Below are positions 1 through 10,641 of a stretch of DNA of 64,000 bases, one piece after another (position 1 is the first letter of the stretch; every line of letters starts with the position of its first letter). The translations under genes were made by a program, and so were the position numbers. The notes below the pieces were generated by a model. That model ran no database searches and had not been told where the DNA came from. It worked only from the letters and a program-made list of their open reading frames with translations. This DNA is from Neoceratodus forsteri (Eukaryota > Chordata > Ceratodontiformes > Ceratodontidae). The stretch is taken from assembly GCA_016271365.2 (NCBI GenBank), contig CM057459.1:489255501-489319500 (forward strand). The letters are read 5' to 3'.

Positions 1-831
1 ACATGTCTGTTGGTGCCCCCATTGGAGCTGAGGTAAAACTACCACAATTTATGTATTAACCACTAACCCTTATCGCCCAACCTCCAGACTGAATAAAGTA
101 ACCAATACTCTATACAATATTCCACTTGGTGACATATGTTATTGTTGATTTACATAAATGATAGGATTAAAAACAGAAATACATGCATAAATAAAAACTC
201 TGTTTTAATGATTTGGACACATAACAAAATAATTAACCTAATTTATTCATTTTTGGGATAGTTGTATATTATTTCTGTTCAGAGGTTGGTTGCCAGGTAT
301 TTTAGCTACATGAATTACAGTAGCTGCATTACAACTGTGTGCCCATATGCATTTCATTAGAAAAAGCTATTACATGTAATCAGTATGACAACTTCCTCCA
401 CCACTGATTTTACCCATTACATGTACACAGTGATCCCTCAATGCCCTCCAACCCCTAATTCATCCAACACTGGACTTCTGTCCAGGCATCAGAAAATGAT
501 GTAAATCTGTGCTGTGAACAAATCATGAGCTCCATGGCAGGCTCATATAATAAATCAATATTCAAGCAACTGGGGAAGTCACCTCAGGTGGATCTAATTG
601 CATGACACCATTGATCAGGCTACTTGTACCTCATCTCTCCTCCATCCTGGCCTTCCACCTGCTGTCCACTCAGACACCACCTGGTTCTTGAATTCTGCAC
701 AATTGCAAGTTCTGCTGATGGAGAAGGCACTTGCTATTGATAGTGGTGGTGGCATGGCACTAACATTCACCATATATTCCATTCCTGCTCTACGCTGTGG
801 CTGGAGCAATTTGCCTCTATGCTGTAGCAGT

Positions 832-833
<2 letters not shown>

Positions 834-866
<33 letters not shown>
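834..866. repeat. (CT)n microsatellite
   Basis: About 16 uninterrupted CT units. It creates artificial Ser/Leu and Arg/Glu repeats in the overlapping frames, so those frames should not be taken as proteins. Confidence 0.97.
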
Positions 867-870
<4 letters not shown>

Positions 871-1378
871 AACAAACCATACCAGGCAGCACTGCCAATT
901 TTCCTCAGTTCTTGCCAGAAGCTAGAATCTGACTGGAAATCTGACAGACTAGTAAACAGGGCCTGGGTCAGAAGCTAATTTGGTGGCTTCCTCTGTCCTA
1001 TCACCTCTACTACCTGAAGCATCTCTTAATTAATGATAATGTTGGTTTTGTTTTTCACCCACTGCCCTGGGTCTGTGCTCACCTGGACAGTCTGGTTGTC
1101 AAGCCTGGCATCAGTTCTCTCAAAGGTCCCTACACCTGGCCAGCAATATATTCAGCCCCGGCCCCCTTAAAATCTCAATTACCAGTTCTGCTACAACAGT
1201 ATCATCCTCTTCTAATTAATTTGTTGCTAATAAACTAAATTAAACACCCATTCATGTGGGTATGTAGAGCACTTTCAATTAAGCAACACATTGCAAAGGT
1301 GATAAGTAAAATTAACTGTGTGGGGTGCTTGTTCCTTCTATGCTGGATGAAGTTGGTGGTGGTGTTTTTGAGTCCTGA

Positions 1379-1413
1379 AAGGTGATTTCACAGCCCCTGT
1401 GCAAAATCACCTT
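1379..1413. repeat. Hairpin repeat, GGTGATTT family
   Basis: The arms AAGGTGATTTCACAG and CTGTGCAAAATCACCTT form a near-perfect stem with a tiny loop. The flanking text, including 'cataactttggtcattttt' near 1551, resembles the block at 12.8-13.1 kb, which carries the same hairpin at 12898-12932. It is probably one diverged unit of a dispersed stem-loop repeat. Confidence 0.7.
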
Positions 1414-2408
1414 AAGGTCAGGAGATGAACATTTTCTCTGCCCTTTGTTATGAAGCAGGGTCATAACAAGGCTATACTGAAAATTTGGTGTAAAAATATA
1501 AAATAAAAAAATCAGATATGAGCTTACGTTACATTTTGTGAACGCAGGCTCATAACTTTGGTCATTTTTAATATTTTTACCCCAAATTCCTTGGATGCAG
1601 CCCTATTGGCTCTGACCAGATTTTGTTTGTTTTGCTTACCCTTTTGTTACTTGACCCTAGATAGGGTGGTTCTAAGTTTTCCCCTTTTGCTTCCCTTATG
1701 CCCCTTTTTATTTTGTCTTGCACACACGTGCAAGCAACATCTTGTAGTAATAGCACATTCAGAAGTGTGTGTCACTGTTGTGGCGAATGCAGGGAACACT
1801 TCAGTAGGTGCATCCCTCAGCCATCAATTAGTGAACATGCTGGCAATGACAGCAGTTTCAGAGAGAGCCATGGAGTTGAAAAAAATCTGCCACTCCAATG
1901 AGGTGCAGTTTCCTCATTGGAGCATCAGACGATAAGGCTCCATTATGTGCCTTTCATGGTGAAACATTCCAATAAATATGGTCCCAGGTTATATAAAATC
2001 CTGCCTTCTCTGTTCTGACTCTTGACCCTCTCTTACTGCTTCCTGTTCTAAACTGGAAATAGAAACAATGCAGATTTTTTTTTGGTGTTTTAAAAGTGCA
2101 AAAAATAAATTTTACCAGGGATTCAGCTTTCCTATGCTGCAGGCATATGCTGAAAGACTCATTTTTATCTACCTAACTGCCTTAATTAGCAAGTTGTTCC
2201 TTGAAGGGTTCTGGATGGAAACAAAAGCTGTGCAATATGCAGAATGGCAATTTCACTGCCAGAATGGGTTTTGAAAATTTATTTTCGAATTCCACAGACT
2301 TCCAAAAATCATTTTTATGTAAACTGAATAATAACTTTCGCCAGATTATGTAACCCCCTAAATACTTTTCCATGGATCACAGGAAAGGACTCAGCAGTCA
2401 CCATACTC

Positions 2409-3260
2409 ATGATTTCACCATGCTCCTTCCATTTGTGGGTCCACAAGAAGGGTGACCTGGGGTTGGGAGAAAGAAGACCCCAAGGGACAAGGAAGCTTCT
2501 CTTTTTGGGGGACTCAGTTGTCCAGGGAATGGATTTGAACACAGGTGGTTGGGGTGGAGAGGGAGGTTATGTGCCTTCCAGGAGGCACAGCTTAGAGGAA
2601 GGGGATCAGATACTGAGGATCGCTAATGTGGTAGCAAGGATGGTGAGCTAGATGTTGTTGTCCACCTGGGGACAAATGACCTAGACAGTGTTGGGACAAG
2701 CATAGAGCAGGTGAAGGAGGTCTTTATTTATTTTATTTATTTATTTATTGAATGCAATTGAAATTACAAGCCTTTGACTCACAGACTCTTTTGCAAAGGC
2801 TCCACGTCGGTTACAAGGGGTGGAGGGTAAACAAAATATAGTATAAGACATGCATAGACAGGCAGTATTTATAGTAACAGTACTGACAGAGCAGTCCAGG
2901 CTTGAACTTATTTAACTGGTGAGGGTATTGGGCAGCAATCTTGGAGTCCCATGACAGAGACTTGAAGGATGCAAGGTTGGGTTGGCAGAGTGCCTTGAGA
3001 AGATAGCACACTCCTTAACATTCTCAGAGGTGCTGCTGGTCCATGGCAAGGGGGATGCTAGGAATCTCCATATCAGACGCATCAACACTTGGTTGGAGGG
3101 CTGGTGCAGGGATAAGGGTTATGGCTTCATCAGGGACTGGGGACTCATCTGGAGAGATGGGGGCCTGTAAAAGGGCAATGGCCTACATCCATCCAGGAAG
3201 GGGATGGCAGCCCTCAGGGAGAGGCTTAAATGCCTCCTGGGCAAGCATTTAAACTAGCTA
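2409..3260 (+). pseudogene. CR1-A ORF1, SGNH-type esterase, broken
   Basis: ORF1 of CR1 elements encodes an RNP-associated protein with an SGNH/GDSL esterase-like domain. The blocks seen here are LLFLGDSVVQGMD near 2490-2530 (nucleophile block), VHLGTND-like sequence near 2660-2685 after a frameshift, and a DGLHPSRKGMAAL-type Asp/His block near 3170-3215 in another frame. The second and third blocks are separated by the antisense retroposon at about 2720-3012. Stops and frameshifts mean no protein is made. The N-terminal part of ORF1 upstream of 2409 was not recognised, so the copy may be 5'-truncated. Confidence 0.72.
2720..3012 (-). mobile_element. Antisense retroposon with (TAAA)-type tail nested in CR1-A ORF1
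   Basis: The stretch begins with 'tttatttattttatttattt', which reads as a TAAA-type tail on the minus strand, and interrupts the esterase reading between the GTND and DxxH blocks. Removing it brings CR1 coding text back together ('gtgaaggaggtc' to 'attctcagaggtg'). Two other minus-strand pieces in the window (about 28604-28715 and 53870-54180) start with the same tail type. It is probably the 3' end of an L2-like LINE or a SINE using its machinery; the family is not identified. Confidence 0.6.
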
Positions 3261-3484
3261 AGGGGGGATAATGGGAACAGGGACACTCTTGCAGGCCACC
3301 TCCACAAGTTAGAACAGGCTGAGAAGAGGGTCATGAAGGAATATTGGAGACAGGTACACTTGAACCAGTCATGAAGGGTAAGGTGGAGGAAAAGAGGCAG
3401 AAAAAAAGGAGTCCAAGGATGGAGGAAAAAACAAGAGGCCATAAACTGGGACAGAAAGGGGGTAGGCAATAAAACTTGGAAGAT

Positions 3485-6259
3485 AATGACTACAAATGCC
3501 TGCAGCCTGGGAAACAAAATCCCAGATCTGGTGGCCTTGATGTCAGAGACAGATCTGGATATTGTAACAATAAATGAGACATAGTACACCACAAATCACG
3601 ATTGGGAGGTACATGTACTGAGTTATGCTTTTTTCAGGAAGGATAGGGATAAATAAAAAGGGGATGTGACCCTCTATGTCAGAGAAGACATAAAGGCAAT
3701 GATGGTACAGGGTAGACAAGGGGAAAGTGAGGCACTGTGGGTCACCCTTGAGCCAGGCAATGGCACTGCAATTCACACGGGGGTGAGCTACAGGCCTCCA
3801 GCTCAGGGCGAGGAAGTGGACAGAGGGATGGTGGAGGAAATACACAGGATGACAACAAAATGGGAGGTACTACTGCTGTGGGACTTTAATATGCTGGAAG
3901 TAGACTGGACCATCCCAGCAGCTCCCTCTGCCAGGAGCTGAGACATCATGGATACCCTGCACAAAGCAGGCCTCAGGAAGCTAGTGCATGAACTAACCAG
4001 GGACAAGGAAGTTCTGGACCTGTTGCTGACCAATGGGGACAGAATCATGGAAGTCTGGGTGGAAGGGAACCAGCAACCACCAAACAGTGTGGTTTAACAT
4101 GAGTACAGGGGCATAGTCAAGTTACCCAAAGGTGAGGGTCTTGGATTTCAGGATGGTGGACTTTGCTAGTAAGGGGATAGGTATTAGAGTAGCCCTAGTG
4201 AGGGGACAGGTAGGTGAGGGGATTGAGGAGCGATGGGCACACCTAAAAGGAGCCATAGAGGAAGTGACAAAACAATACATTAGGCTGAGGCACAAGGGCA
4301 AGAGAAGGATGAACCCTCTATGGTTCTCAAAAGAGGTAGCACAGACATTAAGGGCCAAAAAGATGAGTTTCAGGAAGTACAAGAAGAAAAAGAATGAAGA
4401 GGAAAGGGTGGCATGCTTAAATTGTCTGAAAGAAGCAGGCAAAGTTGTTAGGAGTGCTAAGTCACAAATAGAGGAAAGACTAGCTCAGACAGTGAAGAGA
4501 GGTGATAAGACATTCTATACGTACATCAGTGAAAGAAGAAAATCTGGGGTGGATTGTAAGGCTCAGAGGGGGAAAAGGGAAGGGTGTGGAGGGAGACCTG
4601 GAAAAGGTGGGAATACTGAATCAATACTCCTGTTCATTATTCACTAAAGAAAGGGAGGGACAGGGACCACAGCTGGACACTAGATACAAAGGGGTGAGGG
4701 AGGTAGACACCAGTCCCTTCTCAGAAGAGAACATCCTGGAGGAGCTCACAAAGCTGAAGGTAGACAAAACAATGGGTCCAGATGGCTTTCAGCCCAGGAT
4801 TTTGAAGGAACTAAGGAGGGAGCTAGCTGCACCATTGATAGCCATATTTAATGAGTTGTTCAATGCAGAAATGGTTTCAGAGGACTCCAGGAGGACACAT
4901 GTAGTCCTTCTTCACAAAAATGGTAGCAGGAGGGAGTCAAGAGACTATAGGCTGGTCAGCCTAACCTCAGTAGTGGGTACGATTATGGAAGCACTGCTTA
5001 AAAAAAGGATTATGGAACACTTGGAATCCAACAGGGCCCAGGGTCAGCAGCAGCAGCAGCATGGATTCATGGCAGTAAGGTCATGTTAAACAAATCTGAT
5101 AGATATTTCTTACTGGGTGACCAAGGAGGTGGATCGGGGGAGCAGTAGATGTTGCCTACCTTGATTTCAGCAAAGCCTTCAATACCATTCTACATAAAAG
5201 GCTGGTGATCAAGTTGGGCAGCATGGGTGTAGGACACAAGGTGGTGAACTGGGTTAGAAACTGGGTAGGGGACAGGAAACAGAGGGTGATGGTAAACAGT
5301 ATCCAATCCAAGGGGAGTGGGTGATCAGTGGGGTGCCTCAAGGATCAGTCCTGGGGCCAGTCCTCTTTAATGTCTTTATTAGTAACATTGCAGAGGGGCT
5401 GGAGGGAAAAGCCAGCCTGTTTGCAGATGACACAAAGATCTGCAACAGGGTGGACACTCCACAGGGGGTGGAGAAAATGAGGAGGAACCTAGAAAAGCTG
5501 AAAAATTGATCCGAGGTGTGGCAACTGAGGTTCAATGCAAAGAAATGTAAAATCAATGCAAAGAAGTGCAAAGTAATGCACCTGGGAAATAAAAATCCAG
5601 GAGAAGAGTACACAATAGCAGGGGAGGTACTAACAACAACAATAATGGAAAGGGATCCGGGTGTAGTCATATCAGATGAGGTAAAGGTGGGTATGCAATG
5701 TCAGAAGTCAGTAGGGAAAGCCAGGGGGATACTGGGATGCATAGGGAGGGGCATCACAAGTAGAAAAAGGGACGTGGTTATCCCTTTATACAGACAGTTG
5801 GTGAGACCCCATCTGGAGTACTGCGTGCAGTTTTGGAGACCTCATCTATGCAAGGACATAGACAGGATGGAAACAGTCCAGAGGAAGGCAACTAAAATGG
5901 TGCAGGGTCTACATCAGAAACCATATGAAGAGAGACTGAGAGAGCTTAATATGTATACCCTTGATGAAAGGAGGGACAGGGGGGACATGATAGAAATTTT
6001 CAAGTACCTCAAGAGAATCAACAAAGTCCAGGAGGGTAGCATCTTTCAGAAAAAGAGATGTGTAAGAACAAGGGGGCACAATTTAAAGTTAGAGGGGGGA
6101 CGGCTCAGGGGTAATGTGAGGAAATTCTTTTTCACGGAGAGAGTGGTGGACGCATGGAACCACCTTCCTGGAGAGGTTGTGGGGTCTAAAACAGTGGAGG
6201 AATTCAAACATGCATGGGACAGACATAAGGCAATTATAGTGGGGGGTTGCAGGAAATAG
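3485..6259 (+). pseudogene. CR1-A ORF2: endonuclease-reverse transcriptase, broken
   Basis: The start is an ATG followed by TTNACSLGNKIPDLVALM, the usual N-terminus of a CR1 AP-like endonuclease. The endonuclease runs to about 4090 with LLWDFNM near 3880 in place of the GDFN motif. A Lys/Arg-rich linker follows (4132-4550). RT blocks are GPDGFQPRILKEL (about 4776), YRLVSLTS (about 4948), LDFSKAFNT-like (about 5161), GVPQGSVLGP (about 5325) and the catalytic FADDT at 5420-5434. The C-terminal region from 5516 to 6259 includes VRPHLEYCVQFWRP and RKATKMVQGLHQKPYEERL. At least several stops and frame changes occur (for example after 3576, near 5086 and at 5507), so the copy is inactive. The order and length (about 2.8 kb) suit a full CR1 ORF2. 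Confidence 0.88.
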
Positions 6260-6360
6260 GCTGTTGGTTAACTAGAATCTGCAGCTTATCCAGTAGGTAG
6301 GGAAATAGGCAGACTGGGTGGGCCAAGTGGTCCTTATCTGCCGTCAAAGTCTATGTTTCT

Positions 6361-6636
6361 ATCCTGCACTTGGGACACAGAAACTGTGGGAAGAGCTACA
6401 GGATGGAGGAGTTGCTGGTGGTCACAAGGAAGGAAAGGGTTCTAGGTGTTATCACCTCATATGACCTAAAGGTGGCTAGGAAGAGAACGAAGGCTGTGGG
6501 GAGAGCCAGTGGCATTTTGTTGTGCATAGGTAGGTATATCACTAGTAGGAGGAGGGAGGTGGTGATCCCACTATACAAAACCCTGGTGAGGCCACATCTG
6601 GAATACTGTGTACAGTTCTGGAGGCCACAACTGAGG
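6361..6636 (+). mobile_element. CR1-A fragment, internal piece of ORF2
   Basis: It starts directly after the 3' end of the preceding CR1 and encodes the ORF2 C-terminal region from LHLG to VRPHLEYCVQFWRPQ. It then stops abruptly and joins in frame to the next copy at LRFNMKKYK. It therefore lacks both a 5' end and a 3' end. The reading frame spans the junction without a stop (6370-7077). A matching block recurs about 298 bases downstream. Confidence 0.82.
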
Positions 6637-7455
6637 TTCAACATGAAGAAGTACAAAATCATGCACTTGGGATGCAGAAACCATGGGGAGAGCTACAGGA
6701 TGGAGGAGTTGCTGGCAGTCACCAGGGAGGAAAGAGATCTAAGTGTTTTAACCTCAGATGACCTAAAGGTGGCCAGGAAGAATACAAAGGCTGTGAGGAG
6801 AGCCAATGGCATGCTGGGGTGCATAGGTAGGGGTATCACTAGTACGAAGAGGGAGGTGGTGATACCACTATACAAATCCCTGGTGAAGCAGCATTTGGAA
6901 TACTTTGAACAGTGTTGGAGGCTGCATTTTCATAAGGACATAGACAGGGTGGAGGTGGTTCAGAGAAGGGTGACACAAATGGTGCAGGACTTGCACCAGA
7001 AGACATATGAGGAGAGATTGAAAGACTTCAGTATGTACAGTATACACTTGAAGAGAGGAAAGAAAGGGGAGATATGAGTGAAACACTCAAGAATCTTAAG
7101 GGCATTAACAAGGTGCAAGTGGGCAACATCATTCAGAACAGGAAAAGTACTAAAATAAGGGGGCATGATATGAGAATGGAAGGGGTTGGATAAAGGGAAA
7201 TGTGAGAAAGTATTTCTTCATGGGAAGGGTAGTGGATGCATGGAACAGCCTACCCCAGGAGGTGCTGGGGGGAAGCACAGTGAGGGGATTTAAATAGACA
7301 TGGGATAAATACACGGTACCCTAGATGTGGGAAGGAGAGGCTAAAGCCGAGGACCAAATAGGGTCAGCAGATGCTAATAAAGGTAGGATATATGGGCAGA
7401 CTGAATGGGCTTAGCAGTCTGAGTCTGCCATCAATTACTATATTACTATGTAGCA
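6637..7455 (+). mobile_element. CR1-A 3' fragment, 5'-truncated
   Basis: This copy begins at LRFNMKKYKIMHLG and continues through the ORF2 C-terminal region, with a frame break near 7075, into a CR1 3' end ('gactgaatgggcttagcag', then 'tattactatg' near 7441-7450). It is diverged from the 3485-6259 copy. 5' truncation at the C-terminus of ORF2 is the usual result of incomplete target-primed reverse transcription. Confidence 0.85.
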
Positions 7456-7723
7456 GTTCCTATAAACTACAAATTACTAATTCACAAAATACATTTCACT
7501 TTCAAAATTTTTCAATTCTGCTACTGAGAGATTTCCATGGAATTCAGTGTAAATTTTCAAAATTTCACAGAATTCAATTCTGCCAGAATTTGAAAATTCC
7601 ACACAATATTAGTGGCTATTATTAGCTGACTAGTTAAAGCCACAATATTTTTTTAGTGTCCATATAGTTTATTTTTAGAAATATTGTTTAGCTGGCAAAA
7701 AATATACATGTATATATATATAT
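7455..7723. other. Non-coding, A/T-rich 'aattctg' repeat patch
   Basis: No gene. The stretch at about 7490-7610 is built from variants of 'aattctgc' and 'ttcaaaattt', resembling patches at 43.3, 45.8 and 53.5 kb. A short TA run sits at 7709-7723. Confidence 0.4.
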
Positions 7724-7787
7724 AAGGTCTCATTTCCTGACTTTTTGTGTTTTAACCTAAATGATGCATTGATGAAGTTTCTGTATA

Positions 7788-7847
<60 letters not shown>

Positions 7848-7911
7848 TATGCAGAACACTTCATCAGTCATCATTTAGGGTTAAATCACAAAAGTCAGGA
7901 AATGAGACCTT
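7724..7911. repeat. Palindromic foldback element with (TA)n centre
   Basis: The left arm begins AAGGTCTCATTTCCTGACTT and the right arm ends with its complement, AAGTCAGGAAATGAGACCTT. The arms continue inward through 'ttaacctaaatgatg' and 'catcatttagggttaa' to 'tgtatagaata' and 'tattctatgca'. The centre is a TA run of about 56 bases. Overall it is an almost continuous inverted repeat of about 188 bp, as in a foldback/MITE-like element. The 'TTAGGGTTAA' text in the arms recurs in the foldback elements at 18.5 and 29.9 kb. Confidence 0.88.
7790..7845. repeat. (TA)n microsatellite
   Basis: About 28 uninterrupted TA units sitting exactly at the symmetry centre of the palindrome at 7724-7911. Such loops are prone to expansion. 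Confidence 0.97.
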
Positions 7912-8254
7912 AGGTTTGTCTCCTCCCCATGGACCCGCCCCATCCTCCTGAGATTGACAGATGACAGATGACTGGGTGTCATTAGTTGTGAAGTTAAATG
8001 TCACCCCATTCCTGTGTGTAATCATATTCACAAGCCACAGTAAAGAAGAATGGGTGACATTTAGGCAAAGATTTTGCATAGAATTTCCTTACTTTTGAGA
8101 AAGAATAGGGAAGTAGAAAGTCCACGTGGTTGGTAACTTGTGTGGTGCACTTTGGGCCCAGCGCTCCTACTGCAAATTTCTGCCTAACATAAGAGTACAA
8201 GTACTAAATATCAAATGTATTGGTGGCAACACTCCCACCACCTTGAAACAAAAG

Positions 8255-8830
8255 AAAGCGTCAGTCATCAGAGTGGCATAATTCAACACCTGTTTACATG
8301 TCAGACACCTAACCACTGAATATTACTCCATGAGAGCAAGGCTAGGTACCCTAGAAATGTGAACCCACTACCACAGTGAAAACAATATACGCAAAGCATA
8401 AACTGTGTCATGCAATATATCCACAACAAATTAATTTTCCAACACCTGGACAACATAATTCACATGTATAGGACATCCCTGCAACACCCTCCAAATTTCA
8501 ATTGAAAAGACAAAACTGTTTCCAAGATATAACATTTGTAAGTTTGAGATTTTCATTTGTCGTAGTGGCACAATTCTGTAGCTGTTTACATTTTAGACAT
8601 CTAATGACTGAAAAGTACATCCATGGCAGTAAGGCTAGCCACCGTATAAATTTCAAGCCAGTACCACAATGGAAAATGCTTGCCACAAGACATAAACTGA
8701 GCCATGCAATATCTCCACAATAGATGTATTTTCTGAGACCCAAACACCATAATTCACATTTACAGGACATGCCGTCAACACCCTCCAAATTTCAAATGAA
8801 AAGACCAAACCATTTCCGAGATATTTAAGT
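8255..8830. repeat. Two-copy tandem repeat, unit about 290 bp
   Basis: The text 'gtggcataattc...cctgtttacatgtcagaca' near 8272 recurs as 'gtggcacaattctg...gctgtttacattttagaca' near 8563. Both units end with 'ccctccaaatttca' followed by a run like 'gaaaagaccaaac' and 'ccgagata'. The same closing text appears in the tandem units at 31.75-32.1 kb. No coding content. Confidence 0.82.
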
Positions 8831-8904
8831 TTACAAATTGTTAAAATTGGGCTATCTGATACCTCCAAATCTGGCCATCTAGTCCCTCCCTAGTGAACAA
8901 ACAT

Positions 8905-9330
8905 CGCAATCAAAGAATCTAGGGATCAAAGAATTTGCAGGCTCGAGATCAAAGAATGAAAAATGGTAAAAGTAAATTTTTGCACAAAAACAAATGAAAC
9001 CACAGCCATGACTTGATAGAATGAAGCCCCTGAGTAAAACCCATCCTCATTTGTCTTAATATGTCACCCCTGAGCTGAGAAATTATATTTTTTTCAACTG
9101 GCCATCTAGTCGCACCCTCGCGATCAAAGATCGTGGTCAAAGAATCTTTGGATCAAAGAATTTGCAGGCTCGTGAGGAAAGATCGATAGTGAGCCACAAT
9201 CAAAGATTTTAAAAGTCTATTTTTTGACCAAATTACAAGACACCACAGCCATGGCTCATAGAGCAAGCCCCCTGAGCAAAACCCATTCAAGTTGTACTTC
9301 AGGACTCACTCCTGAGCTGAGCTATTTGAA
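8905..9330. repeat. Tandem repeat, unit about 227 bp, 'gatcaaagaatttgcagg' family
   Basis: GATCAAAGAATTTGCAGGCT starts near 8924 and again near 9151. Each is followed by matching blocks: 'ccacagccatg', a 'ccctgagyaaaaccc' block and 'cctgagctgag'. Within a unit, 'gatcaaaga' itself recurs several times. No coding content. Confidence 0.82.
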
Positions 9331-9360
9331 AACAAGATGGCAGCCATCACGATCAAGGAA

Positions 9361-9418
9361 TTCCTCATGATCAAAGATTCTTTGATCGCAAGCCTGCAAA
9401 TTCTTTGATCATGAGGAA
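9361..9418. repeat. Palindrome of the 'gatcaaaga' repeat
   Basis: TTCCTCATGATCAAAGA and TCTTTGATCATGAGGAA form a 17-base perfect inverted repeat around a 24-base centre. The centre holds another inverted unit (TTCTTTGATCGCAAGCC). It terminates the tandem array at 8905-9330. Confidence 0.85.
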
Positions 9419-9479
9419 GCACCAGATGGCCAAAACCCCATTCTTCTTTCGCAAAATAACCATATAAATTTTCCCTTTG

Positions 9480-9880
9480 ACTTATAATGGGAACTTAAAA
9501 CTTGAATAACTTTTGAATGGATTAATATTTTTTCACCAAATAAAAAGTGGCATGTTCCTTGACCCAAGCTCTTTCAGATGAGCCAAGTCACAGAGCAGTA
9601 CACCTCATGACGGCTGTGCAGCACCATGGACAAAATCAAAAAAACTGCCCACACAACTGACAAAAAAAAGTGCATTTTCAGCGTTTTGGTGCACAAAAAC
9701 TGTAAGTCCAACCAAAACAACATTTGGCAGATCAAGAGATCTACCATGCCCCACCATGCATGCCAAATTTTATGCAAATCCGTTGAACGGGTCCAAAGTT
9801 ATTAATGCACTAAAATTTCAAGTTTAACATAGAAGTGCCTACTCAACCCTAAATATAGGGGCGCAACCGTGCCCCTATTG
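9480..9880 (+). repeat. Dispersed repeat R1, copy 1
   Basis: The same order of blocks occurs inverted at 18868-19255. Shared blocks include 'ttcaccaaat'-like text, 'catgccaaattttatgcaaat', 'ccaaagttatt' and the end block 'gtgcctactcaaccctaa' followed by 'taggggc...gcccctat'. No coding content. It may be part of an unclassified DNA transposon or satellite-like family. Confidence 0.68.
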
Positions 9881-9918
9881 TATATATATATGTGCCATAC
9901 TCACCATTAAAAAGAAAC

Positions 9919-9928
9919 TATATATATA

Positions 9929-9978
<50 letters not shown>
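9919..9978. repeat. (TA)n/(TG)n microsatellite
   Basis: TA units flanking a short TG run, with a second short TA run just upstream at 9880-9891. Confidence 0.95.
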
Positions 9979-9979
<1 letters not shown>

Positions 9980-9989
9980 GAAAACTCAG

Positions 9990-10215
9990 TTGCACATACT
10001 CCAATACATGGAAAGCATCATAGGAAACATATGCAAATCCACATGAGAGTTTGGACTGGCTCAGCTTTAAGCAGAATTGCATGGTGCCAGAGGGCTTCAC
10101 AGTGCAATCAGCAAAGCCTAAGAACAGCAGACACATACATGTGTTTCATCTTCATTTGGACTCATCAGTGTGCCATAACAGTGTCTTAGCCCAGGGAGAG
10201 GGAGCCAGCCACCCC
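9990..10215 (+). repeat. Dispersed repeat R2, copy 1
   Basis: It matches 29595-29800 in the same orientation. Shared blocks in order are 'aaagcatcatagga', an 'atatgcaaa'-like block, 'ctttaagcag...tgcatggt', 'aacagmagacac' and 'ggactcatmagtgtg'. Non-coding and unclassified. Confidence 0.65.
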
Positions 10216-10641
10216 TTAAGGGAGATGTTATTTGTTTGGGTCATGGGGAGCCCAAAATAGAGAAGGAAAAGAACTGCAAAAGAACCCCAGATCAAATGCT
10301 CTGAGACATGGGTTATCCAGGAGGATATTGGCCATACAGCACTCCCTCAGCAGTTTGAGACAGAGGGGAGCCCACCCCCAGTGTCCCAAAATATTTCAAT
10401 TAAACCCTGTAAAAAGAAAACTGTCTCTCAACGTCTCTTTTTTAGACCTGAAAAAAAGAAAATGGTCCCTCGTTATCCCTGTCATCCCCCTCCCCTATCC
10501 CAACCTGCCCACAGAGCACCCACTACCCCATCCTCCCATACCCTATACTTACCACCAGTGGTTCTGAGCTGTCATCTTCTGGGAACCGAGACATGTCTGC
10601 AATCTTCAAAGCTGAACTGAGGAATAAAGGAGTGCCATATA

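Larger units (their letters stand above)
1..2400. other. Non-coding stretch, no gene recognised
   Basis: I see no convincing gene. The open frames are short, lack family motifs, and those near 830 only translate a CT repeat. A CT microsatellite and one hairpin repeat (listed separately) are the only structures I can support. Short patches near 2270-2300 resemble the A/T-rich 'aattctg' dispersed repeats seen elsewhere in the window. Confidence 0.6.
2405..6360 (+). mobile_element. CR1-clade LINE, family A, long decayed copy
   Basis: A non-LTR retrotransposon with two cistrons in the CR1 order: an SGNH-type esterase ORF1 (about 2409-3260), then an ORF2 with AP-like endonuclease and reverse transcriptase (about 3485-6259). 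The 3' end contains 'gactgggtgggccaagtgg' and finishes in the octamer-like 'tctatgtttctat' at about 6348-6361, typical of CR1 tails. The copy has multiple stops and frameshifts and carries an antisense retroposon at about 2720-3012, so it is dead. The 5' boundary is not defined; the first recognisable ORF1 sequence is near 2409. Clade assignment to CR1 is firm from esterase ORF1 plus the ORF2 C-terminal block; the exact subfamily is not. Confidence 0.88.

Noticed and set aside
598..978. Open frame of 126 codons with a Ser/Leu run
   Set aside because: It translates through a CT microsatellite and has no domain; both strands are open there for the same reason.
7745..7951. Tyr/Ile-repeat protein
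   Set aside because: It is the TA microsatellite at the centre of a palindrome.
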